This document shows, piece by piece, positions 27,342 to 34,613 of a DNA stretch of 64,000 bases; the stretch's first letter is position 1; every line of letters begins with the position of its first letter. The stretch lies in the NCBI RefSeq assembly GCF_025961315.1, contig NZ_JAOQNK010000001.1:930001-994000 (forward strand), written 5' to 3'. Under the pieces are notes generated by a model. The model worked only from the letters and a program-made list of their open reading frames with translations, ran no database searches and was not told where the DNA came from. Both the position numbers and the translations under genes were made by a program. Source of the stretch: Sphingobacterium kitahiroshimense (lineage in GTDB: Bacteria > Bacteroidota > Bacteroidia > Sphingobacteriales > Sphingobacteriaceae).

Positions 27342-27956
27342 TCAATTTCCCATTAAAGGATTTCTAGCCCTTCGGCTTCTTAAGCGACTTATAAATTCGG
27401 CTGAGACACCGAGATAAGATGCTATATGTACCTGCGGTATTCTATTGATGAGGTCGGGATAATTGGATAAAAAATTGTAGTAACGGTCCTCAGCAGACAA
27501 ACTGATATTCTCCAACATTCGATTTTGCAAGAGAACAAGGTTTTTCTCTGTGAGAATTCTAAAAATCCTATCAAATTTAGGTGCACTGAGATACAACTTT
27601 ACAATATCCGCTCGACTGATCTGGAGTAATTCGGCATTTTCCAAAACATCAATGTTCAGCAACGATTTTTTTTCTTCGTAATAACTATCCAAATCATTGA
27701 TCCAAGAACCTTCGGTCGCAAAAAGTAAGATATGTGGATTGTTATTTTCATCATCTTTATACATCCGCAGACAGCCGGAAAGTACAAAATTGAGATACTG
27801 ACAGACGTCTCCTTCCTGAAGTACATACATTCGCTTCTTATAGAAACGCAAATGGAAGTATTGCCGGATCAAATCCTTTTCTTCTTCCTTCAATGGAATG
27901 ATTGAATTAAAAAAATCAATCATTGTTGTAAATTTATCTTGCGTTTCCTGATGCAT
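27342..27956 (-). CDS. Crp/Fnr family transcriptional regulator
   Basis: 204 residues. A cNMP-binding-like domain (about 15-140, with YKKRMYVLQEGDVCQYLNFVLSG and a helical dimer linker) precedes a short HTH (QVHIASYLGVSAEFISRLRSRR). The second half is shorter than in full Crp proteins, as is common in Bacteroidota. Ligand unknown. It lies near DUF5131 and VOC but in its own unit. A nearby 68-codon frame on the plus strand (28040-28246) was not accepted as a gene. Confidence 0.85.
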   Translation of the reverse strand: MHQETQDKFTTMIDFFNSIIPLKEEEKDLIRQYFHLRFYKKRMYVLQEGDVCQYLNFVLSGCLRMYKDDENNNPHILLFATEGSWINDLDSYYEEKKSLLNIDVLENAELLQISRADIVKLYLSAPKFDRIFRILTEKNLVLLQNRMLENISLSAEDRYYNFLSNYPDLINRIPQVHIASYLGVSAEFISRLRSRRARNPLMGN

Positions 27957-28391
27957 ATACTAAAACTCCAACGGGTTAAACTTCCATAAATGTACAAAAT
28001 AATAGATAATATTGTAACTCGTAATATCATGTTAGTGAGTTGCCAAAAAAGTTGTTAAAAAAACCTGCCATTGTTAAAAGGCAGGCTCTTAATAAGTACG
28101 ATAAAAGATTATTTCTTAACATAAAAAAAACAGCAAACTGGTGTCCCGAATTCTCTTTTAACCGTGACCAACAAATAAGGATCAAAGTTTTAATAGCTAC
28201 GACAAAAGGATTACCGAATTTCTCCTATACTAAATCGTCCGTTTGAACAAACAAGTTTTATTTAACGGCACTTATCTAGTTAATTGTAATCCTCTGTATC
28301 ATATTTTTTCTCTGATATGTATTTGACAGAGTAAATATACGATCGACAAAGAATAGGCTTATCCAACAATAGATAAGCCTATTCTTTTAGA
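27957..28391. other. Intergenic region, hairpin only
   Basis: No supported gene. Contains the hairpin at 28351-28384. The rest is AT-rich and includes the Crp promoter region. Confidence 0.35.
28351..28384. terminator. Hairpin terminator downstream of the phage-like module
   Basis: 13-bp perfect stem (GAATAGGCTTATC and its complement), 8-nt loop. Ends the minus-strand module that stops at 28392. Its arms resemble the hairpin at 3947-3990. Confidence 0.65.
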
Positions 28392-28556
28392 CTATTTGCG
28401 TCGCATTCTTCCCAAAAGCCTACTCGTCATATAGCTGACCACTGTACCTAATGCCGCCATCAAAGCAGTTTGCATGACATCACCAAGAGAAAAGCTCGCC
28501 CAGATGGAACATAGCGTACCCCCTAAAGTACCGATCCGGATATCATTGCCTTTCAT
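28392..28556 (-). CDS. Small membrane protein, holin-like
   Basis: 54 residues from the ATG at 28556 (MKGNDIRIGTLGGT). One or two hydrophobic segments (GTLCSIWASFSLGDVMQTAL and ALMAALGTVVSYMTSRLL), with a basic tail RMRRK. Its start overlaps the end of the 74-residue gene at 28543-28767 by 14 bp, as in phage lysis pairs. With DUF5675 upstream it resembles a holin next to a lysis-associated gene. No specific holin family was recognised. Confidence 0.5.
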   Translation of the reverse strand: MKGNDIRIGTLGGTLCSIWASFSLGDVMQTALMAALGTVVSYMTSRLLGRMRRK

Positions 28557-28767
28557 CCCGCACCTCCCTTTCTTTATTTCGAAGTATCTGCTCTGGTGGT
28601 GGTGACTCCTCCTCTCCTTTTTTGTCTTTATCATCCAGCACCGTCTCCACCACACCAAGACCCAATGCGATGTATTTAATAATATTCAATGCCTTTCCCG
28701 GCAGTTTAATCGGCGCCAACAAGACCACTTGCAACGCCGCACTTATTTTTTGAATTATCTTTTTCAT
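28543..28767 (-). CDS. Small amphipathic protein of the phage-like module
   Basis: 74 residues. N-terminal half with KIIQKISAALQVVLLAPIKL and NIIKYIALGLGVVETVL, two mildly hydrophobic helices; C-terminal half is strongly charged (DDKDKKGEEESPPPEQILRNKEREVRDER). This build is typical of small phage proteins such as holin or spanin partners, but no family was recognised. Overlaps the next gene and sits beside an 8-bp repeat array (28773-28914). Confidence 0.5.
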   Translation of the reverse strand: MKKIIQKISAALQVVLLAPIKLPGKALNIIKYIALGLGVVETVLDDKDKKGEEESPPPEQILRNKEREVRDERQ

Positions 28768-28772
28768 TTATT

Positions 28773-28914
28773 TAATGTTAGAAGGTTAGAAAGTGAGTGA
28801 GTAGGTTAGTAATCAGCTAGGAAGTGAGATAGTTACAAGGTTAGAAACACACTCCGTTACTGCGTTACTCAGTCACTTGGTTACTCGTCACTGCGTTACT
28901 CGTTTACTGATCAC
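28773..28914. repeat. Degenerate 8-bp tandem array (18 units, GTTAC core)
   Basis: Reading on the plus strand, the region can be divided into about 18 units of 8 bp (one of 7), most ending in GTTAC, GTTAG, GTCAC or GTGAG: for example TCCGTTAC, TGCGTTAC, TCAGTCAC, TTGGTTAC. Units drift toward the left end. The last units encode the C-terminus of the DUF5675 protein (minus strand), so the array entered the gene end. Confidence 0.6.
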
Positions 28915-29343
28915 TTCAATAAACACCTCTCCGTTCACCATCATCTCCACCAGTTTCTCATAGAGCGCTACGTACGCCTTTTTAGATTGATAGATCTCGT
29001 AATCGCCATCCACTAAGGCCATCTTATTTCCAACCAGCACACAGCCGGACGTATCCCCGATATGATTACCGATATGAATATAGACGTACTTAAAATTCGG
29101 GATATCCATGATCTCGATCATCCCACAGTGGATTTTCGGAAATTTTCTTGAATAGCGCGCGTTCATCTCGCCGTAAGTATTCAGGCCAAGTCGGTATTTA
29201 CCAGCAGGAATAGCAGTGCTCCCTTTTATTTTAGTTTTACGGACAGCATCTTCCAGACCATAGCCGACAAACTGTCCATCGAGATACAGTTCAGACAAGG
29301 TACTTTCCTTCCCTTGCTTGACACGGATTAATGTTAAATTCAT
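28888..29343 (-). CDS. DUF5675 family protein
   Basis: 151 residues. Motifs YLDGQFVGYGLEDAVRK, STAIPAGKYRLGLN and YIHIGNHIGDTSGCVLVG are those of DUF5675, a family frequent in phage and phage-like islands and related to an L,D-transpeptidase/murein-type beta fold. It may act on the cell wall. The last eight residues (VISKRVTQ) are encoded inside the 8-bp repeat array, a sign of late 3' remodelling. In a probable operon with DUF6266 upstream (67 bp). Confidence 0.85.
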   Translation of the reverse strand: MNLTLIRVKQGKESTLSELYLDGQFVGYGLEDAVRKTKIKGSTAIPAGKYRLGLNTYGEMNARYSRKFPKIHCGMIEIMDIPNFKYVYIHIGNHIGDTSGCVLVGNKMALVDGDYEIYQSKKAYVALYEKLVEMMVNGEVFIEVISKRVTQ

Positions 29344-29410
29344 GGAATTTGATTTTTAGAGATTAGGGAGGCAAACCAAGGGTTCACCTCCCTAAAAACA
29401 GAGCTACATG

Positions 29411-30052
29411 TTATGCTAATACCAGCTGACCCAGGTAAAAACTCAATGAAGTTTTGACACCATCACGGTGCCCCGTGAAGATCCAGCCTTCCAAAGTATC
29501 ACCAGAATAACTTGCCGGTAAAGGCAGCGATAAGGTCGCATCCAACCGCGTTCCGGACTCCATAATACTGAAGAAATTCTTCGTCCTATTGTACATAAGA
29601 AGCACTACTGAATCGTCAGCGAAAGCATTGAACTTGTTAATTTCCGGAGACCAGGAAAGCTCCAGCTCGCCAGCATTGATTTCCGCCCATGCTACGCCCA
29701 TTAAATTGGAAAGAGCACCTTTGGAGATCACCACTTTCGAATAGTCAATTTCCAGGCTTGGATAGACACCCGAGATACCGTTGCTAAGCACTGCCTGCAG
29801 CGCTTTGTTATATCCCGTCGCCTTGCCCTGCAGCTTATCCGAATAACCCAGGTTGAGTAGATCTTTGATCGGTGATAAAAAAGCTACGGCCAGAGCAAAC
29901 TTTGTGCGCTGAGCAATTTGTCCATTTGTTGCTTTTTTCCCCGTAAATTTAGGTAGCGATTTGACATAATCTACGCTTCTCCATGAGCTTCCCACTACAC
30001 TTCCCACTTTACCCGAATATGCTCCTACAATTCCTTTTAAAAATCTTGCCAT
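29411..30052 (-). CDS. DUF6266 family protein
   Basis: 213 residues from the ATG at 30052 (MARFLKGIVGAYSGKVGSVV), with a possible TTG start five codons upstream. The start and the segment SSWRSVDYVKSLPKF...NGQIAQRTKFALAVAFLSPI are the DUF6266 signature, common in Bacteroidota mobile modules. Function unknown; no catalytic residues were seen. It neighbours DUF5675 and the small holin-like genes on the same strand, so all are probably one phage-like unit. Confidence 0.85.
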   Translation of the reverse strand: MARFLKGIVGAYSGKVGSVVGSSWRSVDYVKSLPKFTGKKATNGQIAQRTKFALAVAFLSPIKDLLNLGYSDKLQGKATGYNKALQAVLSNGISGVYPSLEIDYSKVVISKGALSNLMGVAWAEINAGELELSWSPEINKFNAFADDSVVLLMYNRTKNFFSIMESGTRLDATLSLPLPASYSGDTLEGWIFTGHRDGVKTSLSFYLGQLVLA

Positions 30053-30254
30053 TGTTCTAATTTTCAATTGTTTACACTATAACCTGCATGCCGGTTTTTA
30101 CTGATATCGAGAGCTAAATTAGGGGCGAAAACACGAAAATACGAGTGATGACAGGGCATGATAGCACATGATAGGAAAGACTTTCATTCTCTGTCATAAA
30201 TAGAAAAGTAAAAGGTGTAAATATTAAAAATAGCGACACATAAAGCAAAAATAT

Positions 30255-30496
30255 TCGACTGCTTTTCGACTAAAGTTTGACCTAGTCAGCAGGCTGAGTC
30301 GAGGTTGCTTCGACCATTTATCGGCAAGTGTTCGACTGGGCTTCGGCAACTTGTCGAAGCCCAGTCGAACAGCAGTCGAACAGCAGTCGAACCTCACCCG
30401 AGCAAGTCCCGAGCAAGTCCCGAACCTGTCTCGAATACTTCTCGAACACCTCTCGAAGCTCTCTCGAACAGGAGTCAAACAGCAGTCGAAGAACTA
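30255..30496. repeat. 11-bp tandem array, 22 units, TCGA core
   Basis: From 30255 every 11 bp the sequence restarts with a TCGA-like core: TCGACTGCTTT, TCGACTAAAGT and so on to TCGAACAGCAG (twice in a row), CCGAGCAAGTC (twice) and TCGAAGAACTA. 22 units keep exact register over 242 bp while the other five bases vary. A perfect 16-bp inverted repeat with a 9-nt loop (30330-30345 / 30355-30370) lies where units change from TCGAC to TCGAA. Small frames on both strands here are a by-product. Confidence 0.85.
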
Positions 30497-30865
30497 GAGC
30501 CGACCTTTCAACTTGCATTTTGCGATTTGATCCTGCAAATCAAATAAATAATAATAGTGGCGCTTGCCTTTTTTCCTAGGTTGAAGCTCTCCATTCTCCA
30601 CCCATCGGTAATAAGTTGACTCTGATATATTTAGTATCTTCATTACCTGTCCTATATCTAACAGTTTAATCTCTCGCTGGTGCTGATCAGTGTCAACTGT
30701 TTTTTCACGTTCTTCTGCGAGTTGATTATAGTTTTCTATGAGTCGGATAATTGTTTGTAGATGAGCAGTAACTATTGTAAATTGATTATAGAGCGCTTTT
30801 ATTTCTTTCAGAATTTGATAGATATCTTGAATACATTGAAGTATATTTAGTAACCATTTTTTCAT
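30494..30865 (-). CDS. Helix-turn-helix (excisionase/MerR-type) protein with coiled coil
   Basis: 123 residues. Residues about 5-65 are a long amphipathic helix (IQDIYQILKEIKALYNQF, then TIIRLIENYNQLAEEREK), likely a coiled coil. Residues about 70-115 hold the winged HTH of excisionase type (LLDIGQVMKILNISESTYYRWVENGELQPRKKGKRHYYYL). Its stop lies at the edge of the 11-bp array. Such proteins often control mobile modules. It is likely a DNA-binding protein of the DUF6266/DUF5675 island. Confidence 0.8.
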   Translation of the reverse strand: MKKWLLNILQCIQDIYQILKEIKALYNQFTIVTAHLQTIIRLIENYNQLAEEREKTVDTDQHQREIKLLDIGQVMKILNISESTYYRWVENGELQPRKKGKRHYYYLFDLQDQIAKCKLKGRL

Positions 30866-30975
30866 TATTCAATATGTTTGCGGCTGTTCGATAAACAGCA
30901 TAGTGATACCGGCCCCAGCGCAAAATGTCCGGAACTGGCAAGTTAAACCATCAAACTTGCAATCTATATTTTCGC

Positions 30976-31857
30976 CTAATCGGCCAAATCATCCGTCCCG
31001 CGCATATACCAGGTTTTAAAAAATCTTGTTACTGTTTCACTTAAAGTCGTTTTCAAATGAAACGGTGGATCTAATTCCAGTTCAATATTATAGTTGCTCA
31101 ATATTTTATAAGATTTAACAGAACTGCGGTTAATAATAAGGTGCCGGCTTGCCAAAAAAAATTGATCCGAAGGCAACACTTTACTTAATTCAGAGAGCGT
31201 CAACCCTTCAAACATGGTTTTACCCCGAACCTCACTTTGGATGTAGCGAATCTTTTGTTCACTATAGATATAATTAATATCGGTTAGATCAATGCCATCT
31301 AATTCCTGTAGATATTGCTTTTCAGGAGCCGGACTATCCATTTCGAGTTTGCGGACAGCAACTTCTTGCAATAATTTGATATATTCCGATTCTAAGAGCA
31401 CTGTAAGCTTTTCAGATCGATGCCGGCCTTGCACGCTACTAACAAAAAAGTAAATCAGGAACAGTACAATCTGAACAAATACAGTAGACAAAAGGACAAA
31501 ATAAATGTCAACACTAAAGTAAGAGGTATTGCCCAACCATCTGCCGCTATTTGCATACACGATCACCGTTGCCGAGAAGATTGCAGTAAACAAACTTAAG
31601 CCCCCACTGATCAAGAATTGTAAAACAAAATACCATGAATAATGCGCAACTTTTGACTGATGATATGGAACAAACTTCGATACTAACCTGCTGGATTGAT
31701 AAGAGACTAGCAAAAAAAGTGCGACAGAGGCAATGCTGATACTTAGATTTTTAATCAGATATTGATCATCTAAAATTTCGAATAAGCTTTCGTGCTCATT
31801 GATGAGATACATCACAAGACCACCTGCAACACTGAGCAGAATCAATACGAGCCACAT
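30976..31857 (-). CDS. Membrane-anchored LytTR DNA-binding regulator
   Basis: 293 residues. Four hydrophobic segments (about 1-18, 38-58, 75-105, 125-150) precede a LytTR domain (about 200-290, EVRGKTMFEGLTLSELSKVL, FFLASRHLIINRSSV). It lacks a receiver domain and no histidine kinase is adjacent, so it may sense a membrane signal by itself, as other TM-LytTR proteins are thought to. Divergent from the 32213 gene. Targets are unknown. Confidence 0.82.
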   Translation of the reverse strand: MWLVLILLSVAGGLVMYLINEHESLFEILDDQYLIKNLSISIASVALFLLVSYQSSRLVSKFVPYHQSKVAHYSWYFVLQFLISGGLSLFTAIFSATVIVYANSGRWLGNTSYFSVDIYFVLLSTVFVQIVLFLIYFFVSSVQGRHRSEKLTVLLESEYIKLLQEVAVRKLEMDSPAPEKQYLQELDGIDLTDINYIYSEQKIRYIQSEVRGKTMFEGLTLSELSKVLPSDQFFLASRHLIINRSSVKSYKILSNYNIELELDPPFHLKTTLSETVTRFFKTWYMRGTDDLAD

Positions 31858-32212
31858 GGTTTTTTTTTACAGTTCGCTTCATAACATGAGGTTAACTACA
31901 TTTCAATGTTCTGTTATAATTTTGACTAAAAATAGTTGAAGATAAAATTGATAATACTATACATAAATTTAGGATTAACTCAAAGATAATTAAATGAGCT
32001 TAGATAAGCAAAATACATTCGTAATTAAAAAATAGGAAACAATATATCAATTACGCAGGAAATTGCAGCAGTCACTTTGTTGTTTTTATCAATTTTATGT
32101 TTTCCCTTTTCGGTATTTATTCTTTCCCTATTCGGTAAAAAACCCATTTTAACTATTTGCAAACCCATAATAGTAAACCGAAATTTAAGAATCTTAAAAA
32201 AACAAAACTAAA
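31858..32212. other. Intergenic region between divergent genes
   Basis: AT-rich; probably holds promoters for the LytTR gene and for the gene at 32213. No LytTR direct repeat was confidently recognised. Confidence 0.35.
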
Positions 32213-32599
32213 ATGGAAAAGAAAGAATTTACACCCGAAGGTGTTCGAGTATGGAATCTCGAATTTTACGCACAAAATGATTTTCAAAAAAAACAACAGA
32301 TTCAAGCACTTCAGCAGTCATTCAGGCTTACATTAAAATCCATGTTTTACTTTACAAGCGAGCAGGAAGAATGGTTAGATGCACTGGATGATGATTTTAT
32401 TTTCGTTATAAGCAACCAGCTTACACTCACCTTAACACTTGAATTGCCGATAAGACTGGTCAAACCTGAAAAGCCTGGTCCAGGTGTCAGTGTGTTAGGA
32501 GTAAAAAGAGGTGAGTCACACAATCCCATTAACAGCAGTGCTGCTACTGGTGAAGCACTTCAAGCTGAGGGAGAATTTGTCTTTGTAATCAGCTATTAA
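32213..32599 (+). CDS. Hypothetical cytosolic protein
   Basis: 128 residues, no signal and no recognised family. N-terminal region is charged and helical (FYAQNDFQKKQQIQALQQSF), the middle has SNQLTLTLTLELPIRLV, and a Gly/Pro/Ser-rich segment (KPEKPGPGVSVLGVKRGE) precedes the end. Followed by a strong hairpin (32682-32718), which supports it as a real transcription unit. Located between the LytTR gene and an AraC gene and may be their target. Confidence 0.5.
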   Translation: MEKKEFTPEGVRVWNLEFYAQNDFQKKQQIQALQQSFRLTLKSMFYFTSEQEEWLDALDDDFIFVISNQLTLTLTLELPIRLVKPEKPGPGVSVLGVKRGESHNPINSSAATGEALQAEGEFVFVISY

Positions 32600-32681
32600 T
32601 AAATGACCTTGCGATCGATGTTATTTCCATCCCGCCATACCAGGTAAATGTGTATTTGAACATCAAAAATTTCAACAAAAA

Positions 32682-32718
32682 TAAAGCAACGGAACGAAAC
32701 AAGCGTTCCGTTGCTTTA
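32682..32718 (+). terminator. Hairpin terminator
   Basis: 15-bp perfect stem (TAAAGCAACGGAACG and its complement), 7-nt loop, then T and A runs. About 85 bp past the stop at 32599. Confidence 0.7.
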
Positions 32719-32769
32719 TAAAAAAAGACCTAAACAATCTGACCAGATATAAATTAACAAAAGTCTATT

Positions 32770-33756
32770 ATGAAAAGAACCATTACTTTAAACCTACCCT
32801 TCGGGGCAAAGGAAGTGATGAACCCAAAAGTAGAAATCAGCTATATCATGCGCAATACAGAGACATATTATTGGGAGTTTGACGGCAACCTGGTTGCCGA
32901 ACAGACTTTCGATGGACGATATGCCTACCTTCATTATTTCGAATTTTGGATCAGTAAAGCAACTACTGTCACTTTTCGATCCCATGCACCAGATCTCCAC
33001 CTGTGCTATCCGATTGAAATTGGCGAGCAGCCACTGATCATGCATGATGAGCTGCTTGATATCAAGTTAACCCTGAACCAAAATAGAGCATCTTATCTCT
33101 ACCTAGCCGTTGCGGACTTTCACTTAGAGCTACCCATTGGACATTACATCGTGAGAGGCATCACACTCGATGCCGGTCTGTTCCGTCCCAACATTGCGCG
33201 GAGCTTTGAATTTGTTATGCCTCTAGTGGAGGCAAAGCGTACCGGCAATAGTATTTCGATGCAGAGTGTGGATTTCTTGATCGGCACATTAACGAAATAC
33301 GAGCTCGATGCGATATTCCAGAATCTAAACCCCAAAGTGTTGGACAATGAGCATATTTTGATTCGGCACCAGATTTACTTGATCAAATTATCAAGACTCA
33401 AAATCATGATGGGAGACGGATCCATCAATACACCGCTTACTATTATCAAACATGTCCGGGAAATATTGAGACTCATTATTGACCAATACGGCAACAAAGC
33501 TCTTATCGGAGACCTCGCAGAAAGTGTACAGGTAGACCGCAGCCGGCTCTATAAACTTCATAAAGAATATTACCACTGCAGCCTGTCAACCTACCGCAAT
33601 GAACTGCTGGTTGAAAGGATATTACGAGAATACGATCATTTTCACAATAACCTATCGGGTCTTGCCTATGAATTGAATTTCGCAGGGCTTAGTGAACTCA
33701 ACCGTTTTTTCAAAAAGATGAAAGGACAATCCCTTGCGCAATATCAAAAACACTAA
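32770..33756 (+). CDS. AraC family transcriptional regulator
   Basis: 328 residues. About 230 residues of N-terminal domain without a clear cupin motif (it includes MRNTETYYWEFDGNLVAEQTF), then the AraC DNA-binding domain: NKALIGDLAESVQVDRSRLYKLHKEYYHCSLSTYR and LSGLAYELNFAGLSELNRFFKKMKGQSLAQYQK. The sensing domain is unlike the other AraC proteins of this window. No target was identified; the 69-bp repeat with promoter boxes downstream is one candidate region. Confidence 0.82.
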   Translation: MKRTITLNLPFGAKEVMNPKVEISYIMRNTETYYWEFDGNLVAEQTFDGRYAYLHYFEFWISKATTVTFRSHAPDLHLCYPIEIGEQPLIMHDELLDIKLTLNQNRASYLYLAVADFHLELPIGHYIVRGITLDAGLFRPNIARSFEFVMPLVEAKRTGNSISMQSVDFLIGTLTKYELDAIFQNLNPKVLDNEHILIRHQIYLIKLSRLKIMMGDGSINTPLTIIKHVREILRLIIDQYGNKALIGDLAESVQVDRSRLYKLHKEYYHCSLSTYRNELLVERILREYDHFHNNLSGLAYELNFAGLSELNRFFKKMKGQSLAQYQKH

Positions 33757-33795
33757 AAAGAAAGCACAAAGCCTCTACCCCACCACTCGCCCCTA

Positions 33796-33864
33796 ACAAC
33801 ATATAGCTCAGTCAATGGACACATACAGCCTAACACTCACCTACTATTACCCTCTATCTTTGAT
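33796..33864. repeat. 69-bp direct repeat, copy 1, with TATCTTTG box
   Basis: Begins ACAACATATAGCTCAGTCAA and ends CTCTATCTTTGAT. The same sequence with about 15 differences recurs 108 bp later. The end carries TATCTTTG, a match to the Bacteroidota -7 consensus. Confidence 0.65.
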
Positions 33865-33903
33865 TTAGGTTAGAATTGAGAAAGCAATAGTTAGGAACTG
33901 TTG

Positions 33904-33972
33904 ACAACATATAGCTTACTCAAAGACAACATTCAGCCTAACGCGCACCTACTTATGTGCTCTATCTTTGAT
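33904..33972. repeat. 69-bp direct repeat, copy 2, with TATCTTTG box
   Basis: Begins ACAACATATAGCTTACTCAA and ends CTCTATCTTTGAT. Same length as copy 1. May be a duplicated promoter for the small gene at 34305 or for an unannotated RNA. Confidence 0.65.
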
Positions 33973-34180
33973 AAAGATTGTATAAGAGTTAGAAAATAGA
34001 GAAGGTCGGAGAAAATTGAAAAGGCTAGATATTGTAATGTTTAGAGAGTTAAAAAATAAAAGGTTGGTTTATATAATTGAAATAATGTCATGATTAACAG
34101 AACAGGTATCAAAAGATACCGTCGCAAATTTGCGACATTCCCCGGTGGCCGGGGCAGGAAATAAAAGTCCACTTTAATAT

Positions 34181-34206
34181 AAAAAAGCCTCCGATGCGCG
34201 GAAGCT
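34181..34206 (-). terminator. Rho-independent terminator, minus strand
   Basis: On the minus strand AGCTTCCG-CGCAT-CGGAGGCT is followed by TTTTTT. No gene ends here on that strand (the thioredoxin-like gene ends at 34614), so an unannotated short RNA may end here. Confidence 0.55.
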
Positions 34207-34304
34207 CTTATGTGGCCAGCCTGTTATACACAGGTAGACCGATTTGAACCGATATGAATATACGAAATATTTATGTCATAATAAAAACTTAAAACTTGTC
34301 AATT

Positions 34305-34532
34305 ATGAGTTGGTTTCCATTCACAGGGTCAGATCCATCGGATCCCACCCATTATTCATCACCAGTTCCGACACAACCTAGTTGTCCTGGAGCTACACAA
34401 CAAATGTGCGCGCTACAAGCCTCTGCCGACAGTAATAACGAACCTATAATCACCGATGCTTTAAAAAATGAAATCATTAATTCATTACAAAATCAGGTGA
34501 ATGGTACGAATGTCAAATTAAAAGCGAGATAA
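34305..34532 (+). CDS. Small two-cysteine protein
   Basis: 75 residues from the ATG at 34305 (MSWFPFTGSDPSDPTHYSS); a TTG three codons earlier is also in frame. No signal peptide. Two cysteines lie close together in PSCPGATQQMCAL (27 and 35). The C-terminus is Asn/Gln-rich with amphipathic character (ALKNEIINSLQNQVNG). I do not recognise a named family, although short proteins with a CPG...CAL segment occur near SusCD-thioredoxin loci in this order. Convergent with the thioredoxin-like gene, with a shared hairpin between. Confidence 0.6.
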   Translation: MSWFPFTGSDPSDPTHYSSPVPTQPSCPGATQQMCALQASADSNNEPIITDALKNEIINSLQNQVNGTNVKLKAR

Positions 34533-34576
34533 GTCTTTTATAGACATTTACAACATAAGCGTTCGCTAAATTTAGA

Positions 34577-34602
34577 ATAGGGTATGAATCATCATACCCT
34601 AT
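34577..34602. terminator. Bidirectional hairpin terminator
   Basis: 11-bp stem (ATAGGGTATGA and its complement), 4-nt loop, between convergent genes ending at 34532 and 34614. Confidence 0.7.
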
Positions 34603-34613
34603 ATTTTTATCCT

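Larger units (their letters stand above)
33757..34304. other. Long intergenic region with repeats and hairpins
   Basis: 548 bp with no gene. Contains the 69-bp direct repeat (33796-33864, 33904-33972), a series of three hairpins (34105-34154), a minus-strand terminator (34181-34206) and a small hairpin (34220-34234). Confidence 0.5.

Noticed and set aside
28040..28246. 68-codon frame on the plus strand between Crp and the phage-like module
   Set aside because: No recognised family, no promoter, and the basic composition looks like translated noncoding DNA.
30255..30496. CRISPR array
   Set aside because: Unit of 11 bp without separate repeat and spacer, and no cas genes in the window.
30224..30580. 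Several overlapping 60-85 codon frames on both strands in the 11-bp array
   Set aside because: They arise because the 11-bp unit lacks stops in several phases; amino acid content is a mere read-out of the repeat and no start or ribosome site fits.
34207..34260. tRNA-like segment (GTTCAAAT and a small hairpin)
   Set aside because: The T-arm stem does not pair and no acceptor stem or anticodon arm can be formed.
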